Assembly: GCA_030639955.1 (NCBI GenBank)
Contig: DAOWKH010000053.1
Span: 1 to 19,930, forward strand
Length of the DNA stretch: 19,930 nucleotides
Direction of reading: 5' to 3'
From: Candidatus Omnitrophota bacterium
Lineage (GTDB): Bacteria; Omnitrophota; 4484-213
Below, in pieces: positions 12,001 through 17,700 of this stretch. Positions within the stretch are counted from its first letter, which is position 1. Every line of letters begins with the position of its first letter. Under the pieces are notes generated by a model. It was not told where the DNA came from, searched no databases, and saw only the letters and a list, made by a program, of their open reading frames with translations. A program made the position numbers and the translations under genes.

Positions 12001-14539
12001 CATCTAACTCTTTATCAGATACTTCTGCAGGAGAGTTATGCAGGCGTTTGGTTATTTCCTGGAGTTTTGTAAGTTTTTCCTTATCTCCATCTCTCAAATC
12101 CTCCTTCTCTACGGTAATCTCTCCTCCTTTGTCTATCTTAATTTTTACATTCTCTAACACTAACCTGCCATCCTCCTTGAGTTTCTCTAGTTCGGGAGCA
12201 AGATTTAAGTTAAATTCGTCTTCATATTCACTAATAATTTCTACTTTGCCTCTTAAAATTGCATTCCGGAGTTTAACCTTCCCACCTATCTCCTTATCTT
12301 TTATCTTTTTCCCTTTTATTTCCAAGTAGCTTAAATCTATAATACTTACATCTTCAAAACTTCTCAAAACATTCAAAACTTCATTATAAAACTCAGATAG
12401 GGTTACCAAGGGAATTGAATGCTTATTATCTTTTATCTGCCAATTTTTAGTATCTAACTTATAGTAATCAGAATAGAATTGTAGCCAAAAATCAAAGGCG
12501 GTTTTTACGGGCGTAAATAATTTTTCCCTATCCTCTATATCTACGTTCACTATTCTTAATACAGAACTCAGATTATATTTGTCAAAGAGTTCTCTTATTT
12601 GAGGGTCGGTAGAAGTTTCCAAAAATGAAGATAATTTAAGTATTACCGAACCTAATGCTCCTCCTAAACTCCAATTTTCTTTATCTTTTGTCTCTTCTTT
12701 TATGAGCCTGGGAGATATTATTCTGTCCAGCTTTTCTCTTCCTATTATTTTTTCTAAATCTTTTAACAAAGGCGTTAAAACAGAATGGTTTATTAAAACC
12801 GTATTTGTGTTAAAGTATTGAGCGCCTTTTGCACCTTTAGTTAATCCTATTTTCTTAAACAAGGACAATTGCCCAACATTCTCTGCTTGCTTGGCTTCCA
12901 AGATAGCCTTACTTATATTTCCGTCCCATTCTAATAGACCAAATATACCGCCTTTTTTATCTATTTCTGTCCTTGTGGTAGACAACATTATAATAGGCAC
13001 TCTCTCTCTTGCCATCCAGCCAACAATATGTTCATCAATAAAATTGTTTATCCCATCCTCATTATAAAAAACACTGATGACTTCCTTATCCTGAGATAAC
13101 TCCTCTTTAAAAACTTGCGTCATAAGTTTAAAACCAGGGAATCCATGGCTGGTAGGAATTCTCAAATTGGTGAACACGCTAGAGCGCTTATTCAATACGG
13201 GAAAAGTATTTCCTATCTCCAGAGATTTGATTTCCAGTCTGGGGCACTCTGAGAAAATCTGACGATATTTTCTCTTTTGGGAAGAAGGGATTGAATCATC
13301 TACTCTATCATAGAGATATATGCTATCAAATAAAGCATTGATGGAATCTTTAGTAGCAGAAGAGGCTATCTCTTCTAAAGTTACTTTTGCATATTTTTTC
13401 TGCTTAGCTTCTTTTAAAATCCTTAAAAATTTTGCCTCTGCTATACTTACTAGTTCTGTTTTGTCATTTATTTCGAGTTCAATGAATAAATCGCTAGATT
13501 TTGCGCCTATTTGAGGCTCTCCCTCTTTTTTAAACCGTCTCCAAATATCTTCAAGATAAGCTTTCCTCTCTACATTTTTACCTATTCCTCCATTTAAAGG
13601 ATTAAGAACTACTTCTACCCCCTTTGCTTTTATAGCATTGGCAGAATCCCTGATTAATTCTTTATATTCCACCACACCCAATAGGGTTGCTCTTTCTTCC
13701 CTGGAAAGCAAAGCCGAAGGACGAAAGTTTTTACCAATTATTAAAGTTATCTCTTTAGGATTTCTGAATTGTTGATAAAGATTAGCGAGGTAATTTTTCT
13801 CAATCTCAGATAAATTAGCATATTCTGCCCAGGTATCTATCTCAAGCTCATAGCGCTTTTGAAGAGCAAACTTAGATATTTCTTTTTTTATTTTATTAAA
13901 TAATTCAGAATCTCTGGGCAATTTGGACTCTGCCTCAAGATGGATTGCTTTTTCTAAAAGAAGACAGGCAACATTAGGGGGAAGGAAATCTGCCTGATGC
14001 ATATAAATGTAGAGGTTATTTTTTTCTGCATAAACAATCGGTGGAGCTCTTTTCTCTGCTGAGATAAACCAAATTTTTAAATTCCTCAAGGCATTATAGA
14101 TACCCACCTCTCCCAATCCAAAAGGAAAAACTACAGTCAAATCTTCTCCTATCAAATGAAATGCTTCTTCTATGGTAGAATGGTCGGTAACCTCTACCGC
14201 CTTTTCTTGCTGAATAGATTCTTGGATTTCAGAAATAATTACTTCTACATCAATCACTTCTCTCAAAACCTTCTGTAAATTCCCTTTGGGATAATTCTCT
14301 ATATCAGGATAGTTTTGATGAAAGACCTCTTGAGCAAGTTCTATTGCTTCATCGTGTCCAATTTTAGGACAGATTAGTTCGTGATAGATATATTCTTGGC
14401 GGATTGAATCTTCATCTTGGCTAAGCATCTGGCGGGATAGGACTAAAGTGGGTTTAGGGAAGAGTCCGCTGAAAGCGTCTTTGCTTCCAAGAAGTTTGGT
14501 TAGCTTCTTTTTTAGTGGCGGCGCGCGAGAATTAAATCC
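1..14539 (-). CDS. C-proximal part of the same giant protein (UDPGP - Nudix - PGM - methyltransferase - cupin PGI - GH130-like - PLC - HEAT - J-domain), partial
   Basis: The frame is open for 4,846 codons from just after the TGA at 14540 down to base 2 and runs off the left edge without a stop. It is the same frame as the upstream part: codons for the J-domain HPD (113-121), methyltransferase Asp (8042-8044), mutase DPDSDR (about 9590-9604) and HELICP (14366-14383) all share it. A gene caller would probably start at ATG 14426-14428, but the bases before it (AGTCCTATCCCGCCAG) contain no Shine-Dalgarno sequence, and that ATG lies inside repeat B, aligned with an internal Met of repeat A. I therefore treat this as a continuation, not an independent gene. 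It carries three consecutive enzymes of UDP-glucose synthesis together with lytic, regulatory and chaperone-type modules. Confidence 0.92.
40..240 (-). other. J-domain (DnaJ family) with intact HPD
   Basis: J-domains stimulate the ATPase of Hsp70/DnaK. The sequence AYDTIGVTPEASDKEVARAY, then RILALKLHPDKGGDGEEFKK, and VGSAYRIIKDVRTG contains helices II and III and the invariant HPD (113-121), with the usual KxHPDKGGD loop and the later helix ending in 'AYRIIKD'. The length of about 65 residues is right. The frame stays open toward base 2 (GFNSKSPQRYKDGI), so it is not shown to be the C-terminus. A J-domain following HEAT repeats could recruit DnaK to fold or translocate this very large chain; that is inference. 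Confidence 0.92.
290..1410 (-). repeat. Array of about eight HEAT (PBS-lyase-like) repeats
   Basis: Paired helices recur with a period of roughly 35-55 residues. The second helix of each unit carries variants of G-[IV]-E-R-A-V-D-P-L-I-E: GIERAVNSVIG (about 1150-1115), GVERAVDPLIE (1045-1005), GSERAVNLLIE (935-895), EIERAVDPLIK (810-775), GIERAVDALIG (640-605), GVEKAINPLVE (525-490) and GIERAVDPLIE (420-385), with weaker units at each end. The first helices read VRKGVVYALGLMA, VREEAAFVIGKMA or VREDAAFLLRKIA, the classic HEAT A-helix. One unit (about 760-650) has an insertion, EIKIPRKLGKIDTDEVDTG. HEAT arrays are protein-binding solenoids; the partner is unknown. The units are close enough to suggest internal amplification. 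Confidence 0.88.
1410..2640 (-). other. Uncharacterised helical region
   Basis: About 410 residues, mostly alpha-helical and strongly charged. It includes KAILATPEIKAAAKKEKYQG, a mildly hydrophobic stretch HKSLALILGIGAVLSRERND (about 2335-2275), a basic run (RRLRRWKKTQRGMEKSEEKR), and a folded-looking portion RELITNILNLDILSNDERRK followed by IIDDFMSYEEDIKFILQNP and WIINDQLVEHFTILAIKSGAHL. The last part, GIENFLINEFKSGG and the acidic GNEEGIEEREPARKEL, leads into the HEAT array. I recognise no enzyme family. Confidence 0.4.
2640..3170 (-). other. Zinc-dependent phospholipase C domain (Bacillus cereus PC-PLC type)
   Basis: This family (Zn_dep_PLPC, S1-P1 fold) cleaves phospholipid headgroups using three zinc ions. 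The segment AEYYYLKAIEAFRNNDAYW, then LGRALHYATDPSQPMHTS, closely parallels the B. cereus enzyme (YLGLSLHYLGDVNQPMHAAN). Expected ligands can be placed: His of KTHYFLTGYAAED (codon 3140-3142), Asp of PVDY, His of FHYKKDN, His-Asp-His of LHYATDPSQPMH, and His and Glu of THFDYEDRV, with the same four-residue H-to-E spacing as the enzyme. The N-terminal Trp that ligates zinc in mature secreted enzymes is internal or absent here. With most ligands kept, the domain could be active; the substrate could be host or prey membrane lipid. It would have to be outside the cytoplasm to act that way. Confidence 0.8.
3170..3480 (-). other. Helical region and signal-peptide-like stretch preceding the phospholipase domain
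   Basis: The sequence is helical and basic (LSEKYDRKKAKRIIKDAFF, ESLKSAVDAAF, FKQARHLLRAGSKSKF), ending STPAFLVMLGMVGTPSQSLS (about 3240-3185) directly before the phospholipase core. The basic stretch, short hydrophobic core and small-residue end look like a leftover secretion signal, which would fit fusion of a formerly secreted phospholipase. This is an inference from sequence character only; the hydrophobic core is short. Confidence 0.35.
3480..3860 (-). other. Degenerate zincin-like module (HEIMR)
   Basis: After a basic Cys-rich stretch (LERSCQCLECISLIEFFKRR, about 3910-3850) comes LNQLGNTAHEIMRYLAQQG, then YAWLNDAITDYLAMQAFRKK. The arrangement 'HExxH ... WLNEGxTDYL' is typical of gluzincin-type peptidases with the third ligand in the second helix. 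Here HEIMR (3686-3700) has Arg at the second His and Asn-Asp in place of Asn-Glu. Zinc binding is therefore unlikely and the module is probably an inactive relative. Family assignment is by motif resemblance only. Confidence 0.42.
3985..4090 (-). other. Hydrophobic hairpin, probable membrane segment(s)
   Basis: The stretch beginning HWKLAVIAFLAAFGLAGTSV and continuing EILIFIGTVVAADKI is uncharged across about 32 residues apart from one Glu, enough for one long or two short membrane helices. Flanking Lys residues fit positive-inside anchoring. With the GT48 helices at the other end, the intervening sugar-metabolic domains could be held as a cytosolic loop. Confidence 0.6.
4100..4820 (-). other. 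Uncharacterised helical region
   Basis: About 240 residues after the propeller. A short hydrophobic stretch (VVGVEAFNFLLFPFSFGMLG, about 4795-4735) could be one membrane-associated helix. It is followed by charged helices (KAFEEFVEAGKIIDSSLRKEL, KWLAQAKQKYAEWEKEN) and a Cys-containing helical segment (RVAWIKLCCETIFENS, SELAHLCQEPHFEI). The end, EVIEPLSLLKIAKWSLKQGSG, precedes a clear hydrophobic hairpin. No family recognised. Confidence 0.4.
4820..5880 (-). other. GH130-like five-bladed beta-propeller domain
   Basis: GH130 enzymes are beta-mannoside phosphorylases and related hydrolases built on a five-bladed beta-propeller. Visible blade motifs: KYFNPTFLPDGWRLLARR (about 5705-5650); NAEDPHLMFVNGKPAITYVV (about 5555-5490), like the family's 'DPR...G.YYLTYT'; SKNTHLIELSNGRYGLIDR; TRIGFHTLLPQ; and GVIYETAAWLEGDKLITYAGLGDNKIARF (about 4930-4845), which matches the closing blade 'YYGAADT.IGLA'. 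About 350 residues is the normal size. The usual W-L-x-x-Y-H-G segment is poorly conserved, so specificity and even activity are unsure. It could act as a sugar-binding propeller. It follows the cupin isomerase and precedes the membrane hairpin. Confidence 0.55.
5890..6640 (-). other. Cupin-type glucose-6-phosphate isomerase domain (cPGI, GPI family)
   Basis: Cupin phosphoglucose isomerases, best known from archaea such as Pyrococcus and some bacteria, interconvert fructose-6-P and glucose-6-P using a metal ion. The double-stranded beta-helix signature is complete: TYGHYHPDV (His codons 6323-6325 and 6317-6319), EVYVVLSGQALYYLQ (Glu codon 6284-6286) and IPPNYGHITINP (His codon 6152-6154). These are the four expected metal ligands, followed by VNRVFGSVYGDI. 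The upstream DITVIPPLKIG and KTYGHYH fit the N-terminal strands of the family. The length, about 200 residues for the core, is typical. It is unrelated to the larger SIS-type PGI. It provides the entry step of the UDP-glucose route encoded in the same chain. Confidence 0.85.
6930..7450 (-). other. Possible ADP-ribosyltransferase-like domain
   Basis: About 170 residues with a basic helical start (NFKLVRNKLVINKLSNYL), then ILSRGMYIHPKDLSEILKYGLE (about 7270-7210) and NEIYFAPAGYSKEVITYSL, followed by strands DFCCVVFTVDRRKIPCLIEG and ANAIVKIWILDKNTLEYD. An aromatic-free Arg-Gly near the start, an 'ILxxGL' helix, and a loop followed by FxP/FAP-like strand segments recall small ART-fold domains (R-S-E or H-Y-E types), but I cannot assign the catalytic triad. 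A phosphotransferase-like or purely structural role is equally possible. It lies between the second methyltransferase and the cupin isomerase. Confidence 0.3.
7545..8270 (-). other. Second SAM methyltransferase-like domain with degenerate motif I
   Basis: It starts TRTTYDQMAKRYQELRG, the typical entry of Methyltransf_11/25 proteins, and continues KVRVLDERTGVRDLAWF (Asp codon 8042-8044), ATGIDFSEGTVRSIRE, CMDMNHLEFLDGTFEGV, ANASLHHIP, EAYRVLKPGGIYYVLLK and a C-terminal LKNLLEQNGFVLSGD. Topology and most motifs are those of class I methyltransferases. Motif I, however, reads DERTGVRD where the family usually has DxGCGxGxD, so the Gly-rich SAM-binding loop is altered. The substrate is unknown. 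SAM binding may be lost, in which case the domain could be structural or bind another ligand. Confidence 0.82.
8480..10690 (-). other. Phosphoglucomutase/phosphomannomutase domain (alpha-D-phosphohexomutase superfamily)
   Basis: The family interconverts hexose-6-phosphate and hexose-1-phosphate through a phosphoserine. All four signature loops are present and in order: FSTAGIR (10604-10624), the entry loop; THYTSSHSACYPYGRK with catalytic Ser codon 10157-10159 next to its His, then PDGAQLLP as in PGM2-type enzymes; the metal loop CDPDSDRF (about 9584-9604); EEESGGR (about 9175-9138), the sugar-recognition loop; and FRPSGTDPLKSKLYID (RPSGT at 8576-8590), the phosphate-binding loop. The length of about 735 codons is longer than a typical 450-600-residue enzyme because of helical insertions. 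With all key residues kept, it should be active. In this protein it would make glucose-1-phosphate for the UDPGP domain. Glucose rather than mannose specificity is inferred from context. Confidence 0.92.
10700..11280 (-). other. Helical linker preceding the phosphohexomutase domain
   Basis: About 190 residues, mostly charged amphipathic helices (LEKIVRNEEIMERLKEK, DSVHSAVNEILTLL, LKGIYEAQQRGDWLKIQRLQ), with one more compact stretch DWTDLQEIIFGEIGKGGVP. The end, KPIFDLRNKSRQSMTITPEI, leads into the mutase domain. I see no catalytic motif. Part of it may belong to an N-terminal extension of the mutase. Confidence 0.4.
11280..11870 (-). other. Nudix hydrolase-like domain
   Basis: Nudix enzymes hydrolyse nucleoside diphosphates linked to another moiety. 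The domain begins YRATGAFVMTPEGKFILQRR, the usual first strands. A Nudix-box-like segment follows at about 11666-11590, GGYVQYPYSYEKALRIELQEELEL, in which the catalytic RExxEE core is IELQEE: the metal-binding glutamates are kept, but the Arg is Ile and the conserved later Gly is Glu. Later parts (RKYWVYQLR, ENIGYGEVWASYEIELKELL) fit the C-terminal strands and helix. Overall it resembles isopentenyl-diphosphate isomerase-like and MutT-like Nudix proteins. It lies between UDPGP and the mutase, so hydrolysis or sensing of a sugar nucleotide is a reasonable guess. Activity is uncertain because the box is imperfect. Confidence 0.75.
11880..12130 (-). other. Charged helical linker between UDPGP and Nudix domains
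   Basis: About 80 residues dominated by Lys, Glu and Leu (DKEKLTKLQEITKRLH, KELDAMLAVLREHLRG, IEKVIEEIREDV), with heptad-like hydrophobic spacing suggesting amphipathic helices or a short coiled coil. No enzyme motif is visible. Its likely role is to space or pair the flanking globular domains. Confidence 0.5.
12130..13790 (-). other. UDP-glucose pyrophosphorylase-like domain (UTP--glucose-1-phosphate uridylyltransferase family, UDPGP)
   Basis: UDPGP enzymes convert glucose-1-phosphate and UTP to UDP-glucose and pyrophosphate. Motifs in order: VVLNPLNGGIG (LNPLNGGIG at 13580-13606), corresponding to the nucleotide-binding NGGLGT loop; GAKSSDLFIEL, matching the GPKS-type segment; RIPTSHGFPGF, like the PPGHGD block; EVISVFYNEDGINNF where the family has NSDN; TEIDKKGGIF; the LEWDG and E-A-K-Q segment; and QYFNTNTVLI (FNTN at 12803-12814). 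The C-terminal beta-rich stretch resembles the family's left-handed helix cap. Oddities are an insertion of about 25 residues between NGGIG and GAKSS, and loss of the second Asn of NSDN. The domain would supply the donor for the GT48 domain in the same chain. UDP-N-acetylhexosamine or another UDP-sugar specificity cannot be excluded. Confidence 0.8.
13880..14230 (-). other. Small uncharacterised module with degenerate zincin-like helix (EKAIH)
   Basis: Directly after repeat B is a module with DHSTIEEAFHLIGEDL, a strand-rich stretch (PPIVYAEKNNLYIYMHQAD), then PPNVACLLLEKAIHLEAES. The layout of a beta-hairpin followed by a helix with xxAIHLE resembles small zincin-like domains whose helix reads HExxH; here the first His and Glu are replaced by Glu and Lys (the helix His codon is 13940-13942). 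If the resemblance is real, the module cannot bind zinc in the usual way and would be structural. It may also be an N-terminal extension of the UDP-glucose pyrophosphorylase domain that follows. This is motif resemblance only. Confidence 0.3.
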
Positions 14540-14752
14540 TCACACAAAGTCATTTTTCTCTCTTGCTATTGCATCTGTTAAGATAACTCGGGCAGGAACA
14601 TCTAATTCATCTCTGCTTTGTCTCTCTAATATAGCATTTATACTCTTTATATCATCTCTTAATTCTTTATCCTTGGTTATATCTTCCAATTTCCCCTCTT
14701 TTATATTTTCCAATACTATCTTAAGAGATTCTTCGCCTTGGGAGATAGAACC
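14249..14752 (-). repeat. Repeat B: second, degenerate copy of the ~170-residue domain, containing the TGA
   Basis: Repeat B extends from GSISQGEESLKIVLENI to QKVLREVID and is six bases shorter than repeat A (two residues lost around IENYPKGN). The N-terminal half is almost identical to A at DNA level. Differences are concentrated at potential functional residues: FHSHAPP becomes FNSRAPP, HELICH becomes HELICP (14366-14383), and TTA becomes TGA at 14540-14542. Three of copy A's histidines are therefore replaced and the frame is stopped. The pattern fits a duplicate released from selection. Downstream of the shared part the sequence diverges immediately into a different region. Confidence 0.85.
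14540..14542 (-). other. Single in-frame TGA interrupting the giant frame
   Basis: The codon series reads Asn-Asp-Phe-Val-TGA-Gly-Phe-Asn-Ser; repeat A reads Asn-Asp-Phe-Val-TTA-Gly-Phe-His-Ser. One T-to-G change explains the stop, and the frame is preserved on both sides. It is the only stop codon in 6,643 codons, and tryptophans I checked use TGG (for example at 19928-19930), so genome-wide TGA reassignment is unlikely. Possible explanations are a real nonsense mutation, a strain variant or sequencing error, or occasional readthrough. It sits in a high-identity repeat where read mis-mapping is plausible. Confidence 0.9.
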
Positions 14753-17700
14753 TGGGGGGGTGGTAGCATTTTCAATATCTTTAACTTTCTGTGCTACAAT
14801 GGTCATAAAACTACCTCCTTTCCTCTCATTTAAAGCTCTTAATTCTTCTGAATTAAGAATATTGATTAACTTATTCTCAAGAGTAAAGAGTTTCACCACT
14901 TTAAATCCATATTTTTCTAAAAATTCTTCTACTGTCTGAGGTGAAAAAAAGTAAAGATGATCTTTATAAAAGAAATTTTCTCCCCAAAGATTAGCGGCCA
15001 AGCTATCTACATTAGGAGTTTCTATAAATAGAAAACCATTATTCTTTAAAAGACGATTTATTTCTTTTAGCTCTAAATCTGGATGAGTAAAGTGTTCTAA
15101 TATATCAAATAATATTATGCCATCAAAATCATTCCTATCAAACTTTTGCTCTCTAAGTTTACCTAGTATTAAATCTAGATTAAAAAGTCTTTTAGCTTCT
15201 TTAACGGCTTCTTGAGAAAGTTCGATACCTTCTATACCCCATCCTTCTTTTCTAACAGCGTACATAAAATAGCCAAAAGCTGGGCCAACTTCTAATAGCC
15301 GAGGTTTAATATTTATTCCTATAAATTCTTTGATTAAATCTATTTCTCTGGAGATTCTCTCTGGTGGACTGAAGGTATAATAATTTTCGTATCCAGTTTT
15401 TCTCATCCCCTTTTGTTTTGGTTCTCCAACAAAGTACTCAAAATCATATATTTTATCTATAACTTTTTCTTCTGGGATCGGATGCACAAAAATCAATCCG
15501 CAGTTTGAGCATTTTACTATATTGTAATTCGGGTCTTCGGGCACTCCTTTATACAACAACTCTGCAGACCTTGAACCACAGAGTTTGCATGGTTCAATTT
15601 TCACATATTCCCTTAAAGAAATTTGTGTTGCAATCGTTGCTTTACTTAATTCTCTGAGCTTTTGCTCCTTTTCATTGAAAGAAACTGTTATACCCTTCTG
15701 TTTCTCATTTAACCATAAAGAAAACTCTTGCCTTAAATTTTCCCATCTTTCTTTTATATCCAATGAAACAGAATCTGAGATTCTTCGCTCTAATATGCTC
15801 TCAGATATTTTTCTATCAATCACTTTTCTCAAAACCTTCTGCAGTTCTCCTTTAGAATTAGGATTCTTTTCTATATCAGGATAGTTTTGAGGGAAAACCC
15901 TTTGAGCAAGTTTTATCGCCTCATAATGTCCAACTTTATGACAGATTAGTTCGTGATAGATATATTCTTGACGGATTGAATCTTCATCTTGACTAAGCAT
16001 CTGGCGGGATAGGATTAAGGTGGGTTTGGGAAAGAGTTGGTTAAAAGCATCTTTGCTTCCAAGGAGTTTGATTAGCTTCTTTTTTATTGGGGGAGCGTGA
16101 GAATGAAATCCTAACACAAAATCATTTTTCTCTGTTGCTATTGCATCTGTTAAGATAATTCGGGCAGGAACATCTAATTCATCTCTGCTTTGTCTCTCTA
16201 ATATAGCATTTATACTCTTTATATCATCTCTTAATTCTTTATCCTTGGTTATATCTTCCAATTTCCCTTCTCTTATATTTTCCAATACTATCTTAAGAGA
16301 TTCTTCACCTTGGGAGATGGAACCGGAGGTATCTAAAATCTCGGAAATGTCGGTGTTAGTAACTTGAATTTTCTCTTTTAATTCTTCTATTTTTTGTTTG
16401 GCGTTTTCGGGAGTTAAAGAAGAAATGAATTCCTGCCATTCGGATTCGGGCTTATTGTAAAAATAACTACTGACTAAACCCAAATGTAGTCGAACGAAAC
16501 GGTTTCCTTCTAAGGTTTTTAATTGATAACGCATCCAGGGGTAATCATATTCTGTATAGCACTGATGCCCGTCTCCAACACAATATCCATCCTGAAAGCT
16601 AATATTTCTCAAGTTTTCTCTTCCATATTTCCTTATACGAGAAGTGGTTAATTTTATCTTATCATCTTCTGTAATTATCCAACTATCAGAATATTTACCT
16701 GAAATAATTGTAAAACCATCGAAAATCTCTTCACTTAGCCATTTCCATTCTTCTTCTTCATATTTATATTCCGCCTTAAGTAGTATCTCTCCTGTAAATA
16801 GCTCCTCTTTTATCACTTTTCTTAATACAAAAATATTGGAAATATCCTTCATCAACCTATCTATTGTTTCTTCGGCTTTCTTTGTCACAACTTCTAGCGT
16901 TTTTCTTCTTGCCTCCCATTTTATCTTTTCTCTATCATTGAATGACTTCTTTAACTCAACGATAAGGCTTGCTGTAAATAAAGCTTCTTCATATTCAGCA
17001 GGACTATTTATTAATTTAAATAGTTTCTTGCTTTCCTTCAAAGTTTCGTAAGGGTTTATATTCTCTCTCTCCAACTCTATTGCTAAATTCTCTAATGCTC
17101 CTAAATTCTTCTTAAACCATTCAATATTACCATTGCTGCATCTAACTGCTAAAGGAACTCCATATTCTAATGTTGAGCAAGGATATATACTCTTATTTGC
17201 TAAGCTAACTCCTGAATCCATCGCCATTTCAAACCATTCTGGTCTGCTTCCAGTCGCTTTAATTACAGCAGGAATTGCTTTCTCAATTGTATAATCTATA
17301 GGCATATTGTTTCTTTTTAATGCTACGAGTAGATTTTCTACAGATTGCCAATCCATTCTGCCTTTTCTCACATTCTTCCTTAACTTTCTATATTTTTTAA
17401 ACAATAATTTATCTTTTTGAAGGTCTCTTTTAATTTCATCTGGCACTTCTTTGCCTAATGCTGAAACAAACAATCTTTTCAGTATTCCAACTTCTTCCTC
17501 TCCGTCAAAATTCAAACCTCTATCTTGCTTTTCTCCCAACTTTTCCAAAAACTCCGCTTCTCTCTCTAAAATATCACTTTCTTCTACTACTGAAACAAAA
17601 TAATCTACCTTTAAACCTGCATCTTCAAACAAATTAAGGGTAAGAGAAATATCTTTGGCAAGTTGAGCATGTTCAAATTCCTCATCTGTTCTACCACTTG

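Noticed and set aside
14426..14428. ATG as start of an independent downstream gene
   Set aside because: No Shine-Dalgarno sequence precedes it, and it aligns with an internal Met of repeat A, so it lies in the middle of a domain.
14540..14542. TGA recoded as Trp, Gly or selenocysteine
   Set aside because: It is the only TGA in the frame, tryptophans are TGG, and the paralogous copy has Leu (TTA) there, not Cys, Gly or Trp.
14751..14760. Run of seven G next to the start of repeat B as a frameshift site
   Set aside because: The frame is the same on both sides (Thr-Thr-Pro-Pro-Gly-Ser), so no net shift is present, although it is a place where sequencing could err.
14448..14939. Plus-strand open frame of 163 codons, and other plus-strand frames of 60-135 codons across the window
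   Set aside because: They lie opposite strongly conserved minus-strand domains, have low-complexity Ser/Leu/Phe-rich translations typical of antisense frames, and show no domain match or ribosome binding site.
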